Assembly: GCF_005116575.1 (NCBI RefSeq)
Contig: NZ_SWCN01000018.1
Span: 53,291-117,290, forward strand
DNA from: Desulforhopalus sp. IMCC35007
GTDB taxonomy: Bacteria; Desulfobacterota; Desulfobulbia; Desulfobulbales; Desulfocapsaceae
Reading direction: 5' to 3'
Length of the DNA stretch: 64,000 nucleotides
The notes beneath the pieces are model-generated. The model saw only the letters and a program-made list of their open reading frames with translations. It was not told the DNA's origin and did no database searches. Position numbers and translations under genes: made by a program. Position 1 is the first letter of the stretch, and every line of letters starts with the position of its first letter. This document shows, piece after piece, positions 1 through 8,219 of this stretch.

Positions 1-2985
1 GACTTTTTTGGGGTGAAGCCAGATTGGATTAATGTTCCAGATTCGAGTACTCCAGAAAGTGCGGATATCGGTTATTTGGCTCCCGGCAAATATCTTGTGG
101 AAGTCGAAGTTCCGGCTGGGTATGAAGTAATCCGTTCCCAGGATAAGAATGTGGACTTTGGTGCTGAGTTTGTACCCGTTCCACAATTGTTACCCCCAGT
201 ATGTGTTGGTGAAGACTATATTGTGCCAGACGAATTGGCCCTGTTTCCTGGGGTAGCAGCTCCAAAAGCAGGCCAGACCCTGCAGACATGTGATGTAAAA
301 GAGATATTCTTGAGTGGTAATCAAAATGCTGCTGTTGATTTCTCACTCTTTACCGAGGTTCCTATTTCTGGCCATATCATCGGGTTTATATTGGATGATA
401 CAGCCAATGAGTATGACCCCGCTTCACCGCAGTTTGGTGAAAAATACGCTCCACCATTTCTACCCGTTTCAATCCGAGATTGGACAGGCCAGGAAATCAG
501 CCGCACAGTATCCGATGAATATGGAGTGTACAACGCTCTTGTACCCTCTACTTTTACAGAAAATCTCCCACAACCAAGTGGGATTTCTCCAAACATGCTG
601 ACCACCTGTATGAATGCCAAAACCATGGTGGACGGCAGTCCAGACCCGTTGCATAATCCGCAGTACAGTCAATTCTGTTACACCTTCCAGTATATGCCTG
701 GTTCAACCACATATCTGGATACTCCTGTTGTTCCTGTAGCAGCTTTTGCCGGGCCTGACCAGTTTCCACTTGACTGTGAACTTGAAGCAGGAACACCTCG
801 GATTGAGAGTGTCACTGTTCCCAATAACTCAGTTGGTGGTGGACCATATGTTCCTGCAAATAATAGTGGTCTCACTAACTCTGGTCAGACTATGACGATT
901 AGATCGATGGGCAGAGTTCTTGTACCGAATCCCGCCTATGATGGAGTTGGTGGTTTAGAGCCCAAAAATATCAGACGGGATTACCGCTTTGGTGGACCTA
1001 ATAATCAAGGCACTGTAACTCTTGGCGGCATACCACTTCCTGTTATTAGTTGGACCCAGCGGGAAATAACTGTCGACGTTTCTAATATTAACTTTGGTTC
1101 CGTTGGTGGCAAGCAGTTAACTGTTACCCGTGCAAACGGTAATGCAACGGTAACCGGGCTGACCGTGCAGGTTGGACTGAGAAATGGTTCAAATGTTGTC
1201 GTCGTCAGTGATGGCGGCTCTATTCAGGATGCTATCAACGCTGCAGGTCGTAATGATCTGATTCTGGTTGGACCAGGATCTTACAATGAAATGATCATTA
1301 TGTGGAAGCCTGTCCAATTGCAAGGCTGGGGTGAGGGTTCTACCTTTATTAATGCAATCAAAACCCCATTTGAAAAACTTGCAGCATGGCGTACCTTGGC
1401 AGAAAGCCTGCTTGGAGACGGAACTAACGGTGATATCGATCTTATTCCCGGACAGGGATTGGGCTTTGGTGGAATTGAGCCTACAACATTCTTTGGTGAA
1501 GAAGGAGCAGGTGTCTTTGTTGCCGCAAAATCTAGTGGGCCAAACAGGTTCAGACTTAATCGGAACCGTGGCGCACGTATAGACGGGTTTAACATCTCCG
1601 GTGCTGATACAGGCGGTGGTGTGGTGGTCAATGGCTATGCAGACTATCTTGAGATCTCAAACCTGAAAATCCAAAATAACAGTGCCTTCTATGCAGCAGG
1701 TATTCGAGTGGGTCACCCATTTGTAAGCATTGACGGCCAACCTACTGATGCAGAAAATAATTACGTAAATATTCATCATAATACCGTAAATCAGAACGGT
1801 GGCCTTGACGGTGCTGGTGGAGGTATCGGTATTTATAGCGGATCAGACTCCTATAAGGTGAGCAATAACTACGTTTGCGGAAACTTTACCACTGCAGATG
1901 GTGCAGGTATTGCCCATTATGGTCTCAGTGACAGAAACAACAATAATAGCACGTATCCCGAGATATCTCAGAATACGGTTATTTTTAACGAAAACTTCAA
2001 CCAGGGAGCCCCTACCAACGGTGGTGGTATTCTTGTTGCGGGTAAACCTCCGCTGGCAGTTGGTCAATTGTCTCAAGGTGCTGGTAATGTAAAAATTGAA
2101 GGCAACTTGATTCAGGGTAATTCAGCTGGCGCCGGTGACGGTGGTGGTATCCAGCTTAGTCGCGTTAACGGAGAGGATGTTAGAATCGTTGGTGGTGGCA
2201 ATAATCGTCGAGTTGCAGTCGACTATATTGTTGATATCGTTAACAATATTATTGTAAACAATGTTGCGGCACAGGCCGGTGGTGGTATTTCTATCCAGGA
2301 TGCATTGGATGTAAATATTTTATACAACACCATCGCCCACAATGACAACACCTCAACCAGTGGTAACGCATTTTCACCTGGTATTCCTTCGCAGTCTAAT
2401 CCACAACCGGGAGCGGGAGTTGCATCCCACGCTCATTTGGACCTTAGTCTGCCTGCAGCACTAGATCCCGGGTTTTCTGACCCTGCTCTCAGCAATAATA
2501 TCGTTTGGCAGAATAGGATGTTCTACTGGCTGCTCGAGGAGGCCGCAGATCAAACATCGGTTCTTACAGGGCTCTGTCCGGATATAGGCGGCGCAGTGGG
2601 CTTATCTTGTGGCTCTACCGTAGTCTATGATGATCTGGCTGTGATAGGCACTGGAAATGCGGCTGACGATCTGACCTGCACCAGCTGTCTTGAGACAAAC
2701 CTCACCGATGATCCAGCTTTTGTCGCAGGAACCTTCAATGGCAACCGTGAAACAACAACCTTCCTGCCAGAGGTAAATACAGCAATAGCGGCTCCACCTG
2801 CTCTTGATGAAGGTGGTAACTTTATCCGACTGCGCTACGGGCCTCTTACGCAGACCGCGGATTTTCATATCCAGGCGGGATCTGATGCTGTTGATGCAGG
2901 TACTCTTAGTTTCATAACTCGTGATTTTGATCTTGAGCCTCGACCTTCAGGCCTTGCGTCTGATATCGGTGCTGACGAGTTATAA
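1..2985 (+). CDS. Large secreted right-handed beta-helix protein (5' truncated by window edge)
   Basis: The frame is open to base 1, so the GTG at 13 is probably not the start and the N-terminus lies outside the window. About 995 residues are visible. The first 70 look like a prealbumin/SdrD-like fold (YLAPGKYLVEVEVPAGYEV). A carboxypeptidase-regulatory-like segment follows around residues 120-200 and an IPT/TIG-like region around 260-400. Then comes a long Asn/Gly-rich right-handed parallel beta-helix, about 400-860, with many short NN-rich coils. The end (SDIGADEL) matches the choice-of-anchor Q type of C-terminus. It is likely an extracellular or surface protein, with the substrate or ligand unknown. 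It is the first visible gene of a + strand run of exported proteins; the next gene starts 72 nt downstream. Domain calls are by eye. Confidence 0.85.
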   Translation, partial: DFFGVKPDWINVPDSSTPESADIGYLAPGKYLVEVEVPAGYEVIRSQDKNVDFGAEFVPVPQLLPPVCVGEDYIVPDELALFPGVAAPKAGQTLQTCDVKEIFLSGNQNAAVDFSLFTEVPISGHIIGFILDDTANEYDPASPQFGEKYAPPFLPVSIRDWTGQEISRTVSDEYGVYNALVPSTFTENLPQPSGISPNMLTTCMNAKTMVDGSPDPLHNPQYSQFCYTFQYMPGSTTYLDTPVVPVAAFAGPDQFPLDCELEAGTPRIESVTVPNNSVGGGPYVPANNSGLTNSGQTMTIRSMGRVLVPNPAYDGVGGLEPKNIRRDYRFGGPNNQGTVTLGGIPLPVISWTQREITVDVSNINFGSVGGKQLTVTRANGNATVTGLTVQVGLRNGSNVVVVSDGGSIQDAINAAGRNDLILVGPGSYNEMIIMWKPVQLQGWGEGSTFINAIKTPFEKLAAWRTLAESLLGDGTNGDIDLIPGQGLGFGGIEPTTFFGEEGAGVFVAAKSSGPNRFRLNRNRGARIDGFNISGADTGGGVVVNGYADYLEISNLKIQNNSAFYAAGIRVGHPFVSIDGQPTDAENNYVNIHHNTVNQNGGLDGAGGGIGIYSGSDSYKVSNNYVCGNFTTADGAGIAHYGLSDRNNNNSTYPEISQNTVIFNENFNQGAPTNGGGILVAGKPPLAVGQLSQGAGNVKIEGNLIQGNSAGAGDGGGIQLSRVNGEDVRIVGGGNNRRVAVDYIVDIVNNIIVNNVAAQAGGGISIQDALDVNILYNTIAHNDNTSTSGNAFSPGIPSQSNPQPGAGVASHAHLDLSLPAALDPGFSDPALSNNIVWQNRMFYWLLEEAADQTSVLTGLCPDIGGAVGLSCGSTVVYDDLAVIGTGNAADDLTCTSCLETNLTDDPAFVAGTFNGNRETTTFLPEVNTAIAAPPALDEGGNFIRLRYGPLTQTADFHIQAGSDAVDAGTLSFITRDFDLEPRPSGLASDIGADEL

Positions 2986-3057
2986 CAACAGCAACCAGGT
3001 ATCATAAAACTTCCGGGCGGGAATCCCGCCCGGAAGATCGATATAGGTGGTGAAATT

Positions 3058-4287
3058 ATGAAAGCAACAAAACGATACAGTTCAACGATTCTTGCAGGTC
3101 TGCTGTGGTTTACCGGAGTAACGATGGCTCATGGCGCGGTAAACGTCCAGTGTGATCCTGACGGTAATATGAATGATAATCCCAATATAAAATGTATGCA
3201 CCTCGTGGCCGGGGATGGCTTTGCCACCATGGCCGATGGTGAAATAAAATACATCTTCGGCTTTGCTGATGTAACAGAGATGGCAACCAGCACTCAGGAA
3301 GAAAAAAACAGGGTTATTGCAACCGGAATACTAGCTAATCAATGGCCAGCACCGAGCATTGTTCTGGAAGAGGGGCAGGAATTTTATCTTAGCCTGACCA
3401 ACGTCGGCATGTTGATCCGTCCTGATCTTTTTGATCCGCATACCGTGCATTTTCACGGTTATCCTCAGTCCTCCACCGTTTTTGATGGCCTGCCAGAGAG
3501 TGGTATCGCTATCAACATGGGATCAACCCTGACCTACTACTACAAGCTTCACGACCCCGGCACGTATATGTACCATTGCCATGTGGAAGCAACGGAACAT
3601 ATGCAAATGGGTATGCTGGGAAGCCTCTACGTAAAACCTGCTCAAAACAACGGTCCTCCCATAACCCATAATGGAAGGGCTTATTCGCAGTTTGCCTATA
3701 ATGATGGAGACGGTTCCACCGGTTACGACGTGGACTATCCAATACAGCTTGGGTCTTTTGACGGTGCATTTCATGACGCCAGTGAGTCTGTACAGCCGTT
3801 GCCGTTCGCTCTTATGGTAGATAACTATCCCATGATAAATGGTCGTGGGTACCCTGATACTGCGGATCCAAGAACCTATGACTTCCCGCCAACTGAAGGC
3901 AGTTCCGCGAATCCTGTCAATAATCCCGACCTTGAGAAACTGCAGACCTCGCAGCCAGTGAGTACCAGAATTGTTGCCAACCGGGGAGAGAGGATATTAC
4001 TTCGTATCTCCAATCTGGCGATTACCCGTTACTACACCCTGCAAAGTTCTGGCATTAAAATGAAGGTGGTTGGGAGAGATGCCAAACTCCTTCGAGCCCC
4101 AAATGGCAACGATCTCTACTATGATGCCAATTCCATTACTTTGGGCGGTGGCGAGTCCGCAGATGTGATTCTTGACACTGCAGACATTAATCCCGGGACC
4201 TATGTCCTCTATACCAGCAACTTGAACTATCTCAGTAATAATGATGATCAGTTTGGTGGGATGATGACAGAAATTATAATCAACTAA
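3058..4287 (+). CDS. Multicopper-oxidase-fold protein A (intact type 1 site plus half a trinuclear site)
   Basis: 409 aa with a signal peptide (about residues 1-26) and a GGTGG ribosome-binding site just upstream. Two cupredoxin-like domains are visible. The first carries HTVHFHG (His128, His131, His133) and YHCHVEATEHMQMGM (His173, Cys174, His175, His181, Met186). These are the His/Cys/His/Met ligands of a blue type 1 copper plus two HxH pairs of a trinuclear cluster. The Cys-to-His spacing is two residues longer than the classic HCHxxxH motif. The second domain (about 230-409) has no histidine ligands. A normal oxidase needs four HxH motifs; only two are present here, and the next gene has another two. 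Probably exported; it may work as a hetero-oligomer with protein B. The substrate is unknown; metal ions are a possibility. Confidence 0.88.
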   Translation: MKATKRYSSTILAGLLWFTGVTMAHGAVNVQCDPDGNMNDNPNIKCMHLVAGDGFATMADGEIKYIFGFADVTEMATSTQEEKNRVIATGILANQWPAPSIVLEEGQEFYLSLTNVGMLIRPDLFDPHTVHFHGYPQSSTVFDGLPESGIAINMGSTLTYYYKLHDPGTYMYHCHVEATEHMQMGMLGSLYVKPAQNNGPPITHNGRAYSQFAYNDGDGSTGYDVDYPIQLGSFDGAFHDASESVQPLPFALMVDNYPMINGRGYPDTADPRTYDFPPTEGSSANPVNNPDLEKLQTSQPVSTRIVANRGERILLRISNLAITRYYTLQSSGIKMKVVGRDAKLLRAPNGNDLYYDANSITLGGGESADVILDTADINPGTYVLYTSNLNYLSNNDDQFGGMMTEIIIN

Positions 4288-4297
4288 GGGGGATGCC

Positions 4298-5704
4298 ATG
4301 AAAAATATTGAATACAGATCGACAGCGATAGCTGCTGTCTTCACGGCTGCACTCCTGTTGTTATCTGTAGCTGGAGCGCAGGCAGCAATACAGGGCCTCA
4401 CAGGACCTGACTTTGATTTTCGAGTAAAAGCGGACTATGTGAGCACCGCAGATGGTGGTTCCATGCTGCTTTGGGGATACGCAAACGGTAGCAACCGTGC
4501 ACAATACCCCGGTCCAACCCTGATAGTTACCAAGGGGCAGACCGTCACTATCACTCTTAGAAATGAGTTGTATGTGGCCGGTTCAGGAGAAACACCGAAT
4601 GTCTCTATCGTTTTTCCAGGGCATGATGTCACAGCATCATGTGAGGCCGCAGGAACTGAAGATCCATGTTCCCAAGGAGATCTGACCCTGGAGGCAGGGC
4701 GAGATGGTGATGTCGTCAAGTACAGTTTTGTAGCGGGAGAGCCTGGAACATATACCTATTACAGTGGAACAAACCCTGGATTGCAGGTGGAAATGGGCTT
4801 GACCGGGGCTATTATTGTACGGCCTGCGGGTTTTAACCCAAATGTACCCACTGCTTACGGGCATCCTGATACGGCTTATACCTATGAAGAACTGTTCTTT
4901 TTGACTGAGATGGATCCCAATATTCATCAGGCAGTTGAATTCTATGGTCCAGACGACCCTTCCATACAGCCACTCGTTGACGATTATTTTTCCAACTACT
5001 GGTTCATCAATGGTCGGACCGCACCAGATGATCTGGCTGCTCCAAATGTTTTCTGGCTACCAACACAACCGTACAACTCCGTACCTCGGATGCATCCCGG
5101 TGACACTTTGCTCATGCGAGTTGTCGGTGGAGGGCGCCAAATGCACCCCTTTCATCACCATGGGAACCACGCAAAAGTTATCGCGAGAGACGGCCGAATG
5201 CTGGAGAGCAGTCCTGGTGCAGGACCGGATCTAGGGACAGAAGGGTTCACTATTACCGCTACTCCAGGGAAAACGGTTGATGCTCTTTTTACCTGGACCG
5301 GTGAAGGGCTGAACTGGGATATCTACGGCGGAACCGATGTGGTCACAGCCAACAACCAGTCGATGCAGCACACCTGTAACGGTAAGTTTGTTGGGGAAGA
5401 CCAGAGTCCAAACGCACCAAAGTATGACCCCATTACCCACGAATTCTGCGAGGATCACGGCAAGCCGCTTCCTGTGAACCTTCCTGGTAATCTGGAACTG
5501 GCCTTTGGTGGCTGGTGGGGTGGAAGTCCTTATCTTGGCGCTCTTGGCGCTCTCCCTCCCGGAGAAGGTGGTCTTAATCCTAACGGAGGTTACACCTTTA
5601 TGTGGCACTCCCATACGGAAAAAGAGCTCACGAATTGGGATATTTTTCCCGGCGGTATGCTGACCATGATGATCATTGAAGCATACAATGTGCCGATTGA
5701 ATAA
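4298..5704 (+). CDS. Multicopper-oxidase-fold protein B (half trinuclear site, no type 1 cysteine)
   Basis: 468 aa with an N-terminal signal peptide ending near residue 30. It starts 10 nt after protein A behind AAGGGGG. The N-terminal cupredoxin domain has lost its ligands: where HCH is expected it reads YYSGTNPGLQVEMGL. The C-terminal domain has HPFHHHGNH (His283, His286, His288, His291) and FMWHSHTEKE (His437, His439). The HSH motif is the form used in domain 1 of laccases, where no type 1 copper sits. B therefore supplies two HxH motifs and lacks the type 1 cysteine. Several cysteines (115, 124, 360, 384) could form disulfides. It is transcribed with A and C and is exported by inference. 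It could also be a copper-binding structural protein rather than an enzyme. Confidence 0.87.
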   Translation: MKNIEYRSTAIAAVFTAALLLLSVAGAQAAIQGLTGPDFDFRVKADYVSTADGGSMLLWGYANGSNRAQYPGPTLIVTKGQTVTITLRNELYVAGSGETPNVSIVFPGHDVTASCEAAGTEDPCSQGDLTLEAGRDGDVVKYSFVAGEPGTYTYYSGTNPGLQVEMGLTGAIIVRPAGFNPNVPTAYGHPDTAYTYEELFFLTEMDPNIHQAVEFYGPDDPSIQPLVDDYFSNYWFINGRTAPDDLAAPNVFWLPTQPYNSVPRMHPGDTLLMRVVGGGRQMHPFHHHGNHAKVIARDGRMLESSPGAGPDLGTEGFTITATPGKTVDALFTWTGEGLNWDIYGGTDVVTANNQSMQHTCNGKFVGEDQSPNAPKYDPITHEFCEDHGKPLPVNLPGNLELAFGGWWGGSPYLGALGALPPGEGGLNPNGGYTFMWHSHTEKELTNWDIFPGGMLTMMIIEAYNVPIE

Positions 5705-5718
5705 CGAAGGGGGACAAT

Positions 5719-7512
5719 ATGAATTTAACTAATGTGATAAAGAAGTCGAAGGCTTCACTGGTGATGGCGGCAGCGTTCACCTTTATATCCACCCCCTTAT
5801 TCGCTCGAGTCGATCTTGTAGCCATTGAGGGACAGTGGGCACCTGTTGGGGGCACTCCGATAACGATGTGGGGCTTTGCCAGAGATGTTGGGCAGGCATG
5901 CAACAGTTCCCCAGATTGGACAGTGGGCCCTGAATTGACAGCCACTGATCTGCAGACAAATGGCAACCTGCGTATTCGGTTGCGTAACTGTCTCAGTGAG
6001 GATGTGTCAGTTATAATCCCTGGTCAGAAGGCGATTGTAGTCGGAAATGCAGGTCAGCATCCTGAACCGGTGCGAAGCGGGGTGAGGATTACCTCATTTA
6101 CCACCCCAACCCCTGCAGGTGAGACGGTGGATTACCTTTGGCATAATGTTGATCAGAATGAAGGTAGTTATCTCTATATGAGTGGCAGTCATCCTGCAAA
6201 ACAGGTGCATATGGGGCTCTACGGGGCTCTAAAAGTGGGTGTTTACGCAAACACGAGCGGTGATGTGACCCTCCTTTATAGCGAGATTGATCCAGCGTTG
6301 CATAATCCTCCCGCCCCAGCAACACCTCTAACGTATAAGCCAAGGTATTTTCTTGTAAATGGCGTTGAGGAGGCAAACATAACTGCAGGTGACACAACAG
6401 AACCCGTTGTCCTCAGTTTCCTAAACGCCGGACTCGATTTTCATGTTCCAGCACTAAATAAAGGATACATGACCCTCATTGCGGAAGATGGAAATTCATA
6501 CCCCTATGCCAAGAAGCAATATTCTGCAAATCTGGCTGCCGGGAAAACTATTGATGCCTTCTGGCAGCCTGCCACGGCAGGGGACCATGTGATTTATGAC
6601 AGGCAGGGAAATAATATGCTTGCCCGAATCACTGTAGGCGCCGGATCCGGTGCTCCACTTGCTGCAGCTGATTCGTATTCAGCTACAGAGGATACAGAGC
6701 TTAATGTCCCGGTTGCGGCGGGTCTTATGTTGAATGATACATCTCTGCCTGCCAGTGCTGAGGTTGAGCTTGTTTCCGGAGTTTCCGCAGGCGTACTGAG
6801 TTTGAATGCTGATGGTTCTTTTACCTATCAGCCGAGTGCTAATTTCTCAGGAACAGATAGTTTTACCTATAGAGTCATAGCAACTGCGAGCAGTCCTGCC
6901 AGTAATATAGCTACTGTAAGTATAACCGTTACTGGCTCCAATGATGCCCCAACGGCAACAAATGATAGTTATGAAGCAGTTGCCGGTGTTCAGCTTGTTG
7001 TGGCAGCACCAGGTGTGCTTGCAAATGATCAGGATCCCGACGGTGACAGCCTGACCGTATCAGCAGGGCCGGTAAATTCGGATGGTTCATTCACATATAA
7101 TCCTGGCGCGCCTGGAACCGAATCATTTACCTACACGGTAAATGATGGCAATGGCGGTACAGCTACAGCTACAGTGACCATCAATATTACCAATGATGTA
7201 CCTGTTGCCGTCGATGATACTGCAACTGTGAGGCGAAACAGCGTTGCCGGTGATGTGCGCAATACCTTCAGCCTGATTGAAAACGATAGCGATGCAAACG
7301 GTATTGACGGGACAACTGTTGTCGTGAGCGGCACGAGCCAGGGCGGTATCCTGACAAATAATGGGGATGGTACCGTGACCTACGTTCCTGTCAGAAGATG
7401 GCGTGGAACTGATACCTTTACCTACACGGTTATGGATATGACGGGAGCAATCTCCAATACCGCAACAGTAAGAGTAAATGTGGTCCGAAACAGGGATTTA
7501 CCTCCTTTGTAA
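5719..7512 (+). CDS. Degenerate cupredoxin protein C with tandem cadherin/Ig-like repeats
   Basis: 597 aa, signal peptide about residues 1-29, starting 14 nt after protein B with AAGGGGG upstream. Residues 30-310 keep the two-cupredoxin layout of its neighbours (LYMSGSHPAKQVHMGLYGAL; GLDFHVPALNKGY) but lack the HxH and HCH motifs, so a functional copper centre is unlikely. Three repeats of about 90 residues follow (roughly 315-405, 405-490, 490-590), each with the pattern of a VCBS/cadherin-like tandem domain (DGSFTYQPSANFSGTDSFTY, NDxDxDG). Such repeats usually bind calcium and act in adhesion or as stalks. It may be a scaffold that anchors or displays proteins A and B; that role is inferred. 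Confidence 0.85.
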   Translation: MNLTNVIKKSKASLVMAAAFTFISTPLFARVDLVAIEGQWAPVGGTPITMWGFARDVGQACNSSPDWTVGPELTATDLQTNGNLRIRLRNCLSEDVSVIIPGQKAIVVGNAGQHPEPVRSGVRITSFTTPTPAGETVDYLWHNVDQNEGSYLYMSGSHPAKQVHMGLYGALKVGVYANTSGDVTLLYSEIDPALHNPPAPATPLTYKPRYFLVNGVEEANITAGDTTEPVVLSFLNAGLDFHVPALNKGYMTLIAEDGNSYPYAKKQYSANLAAGKTIDAFWQPATAGDHVIYDRQGNNMLARITVGAGSGAPLAAADSYSATEDTELNVPVAAGLMLNDTSLPASAEVELVSGVSAGVLSLNADGSFTYQPSANFSGTDSFTYRVIATASSPASNIATVSITVTGSNDAPTATNDSYEAVAGVQLVVAAPGVLANDQDPDGDSLTVSAGPVNSDGSFTYNPGAPGTESFTYTVNDGNGGTATATVTINITNDVPVAVDDTATVRRNSVAGDVRNTFSLIENDSDANGIDGTTVVVSGTSQGGILTNNGDGTVTYVPVRRWRGTDTFTYTVMDMTGAISNTATVRVNVVRNRDLPPL

Positions 7513-7622
7513 ATCCTGCTCCAAGTTGCACGGCAGAGATTGGGGGGATTATTTTCTCTCTCTCTGCTGTGTGAGATCTCAGAAGTTGCATGTATTGGTT
7601 CAATATAAAAGGAGACCTGGTT

Positions 7623-8120
7623 ATGAGCCTCTTCACAATTTCAAATCATTTCAGATTGTTGTGGCGTATTATGCTGGTATCTTTGGTGTTGTGCTGTTTC
7701 ACCATTTTAAATCCTTCAGCAAACCTGAATGCCAGCCCCGCTGCAGCAGTGGGGCCTGATCTGCTGCACAACTCTAAGACCTTTGAGAAAAAACTGGAAG
7801 ATCAGTGGGGTATTGAGTTGACCGCCTTACGCATGACCGCAGCGGACCGGATGATCGATTTTCGCTATCGGGTGCTCGACGCGGATAAAGCAGCACCCCT
7901 TTTTAAACGTCAGACCAAACCGTATCTCATTCACCAGGCCAGCGGCAAGGTGCTGGCTGTTCCCAATACCGCAAAGGTAGGTTCTTTGCGAAATAGCAAT
8001 ATGCCCAAAGAAGGTCGAATTTACTGGATGTTTTTTGGGAATCAGGGCGTCGTGAAGGCGGGTGATAAGGTGAGCGTTGTGATCGGTGATTTTCGTGCTG
8101 AAAACCTGGTTATCGATTGA
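7623..8120 (+). CDS. Exported or membrane-anchored protein of unknown function
   Basis: 165 aa from ATG 7623, which has AAGGAG 10 nt upstream; a longer reading from 7590 lacks a ribosome-binding site. A hydrophobic segment (LLWRIMLVSLVLCCFTIL, about residues 12-29) is a signal peptide or anchor. The mature part is mixed alpha/beta with conserved-looking stretches (GIELTALRMTAADRMIDFRY, PYLIHQASGKVLAVP, GRIYWMFFGNQGVVKAGDKV). I do not recognise the family. It lies 110 nt after multicopper-like protein C and 99 nt before the protease, all on the same strand, so it probably belongs to the exported-protein group. Confidence 0.75.
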   Translation: MSLFTISNHFRLLWRIMLVSLVLCCFTILNPSANLNASPAAAVGPDLLHNSKTFEKKLEDQWGIELTALRMTAADRMIDFRYRVLDADKAAPLFKRQTKPYLIHQASGKVLAVPNTAKVGSLRNSNMPKEGRIYWMFFGNQGVVKAGDKVSVVIGDFRAENLVID

Positions 8121-8219
8121 TTAGAGAGCTACATATGTGGCAGCACATTTATTATGTGTCTGAATAAAGCGCATCAACACAGCAATTATTGATGCCCTAA
8201 GAGTAAAGAGAGGATTGAT

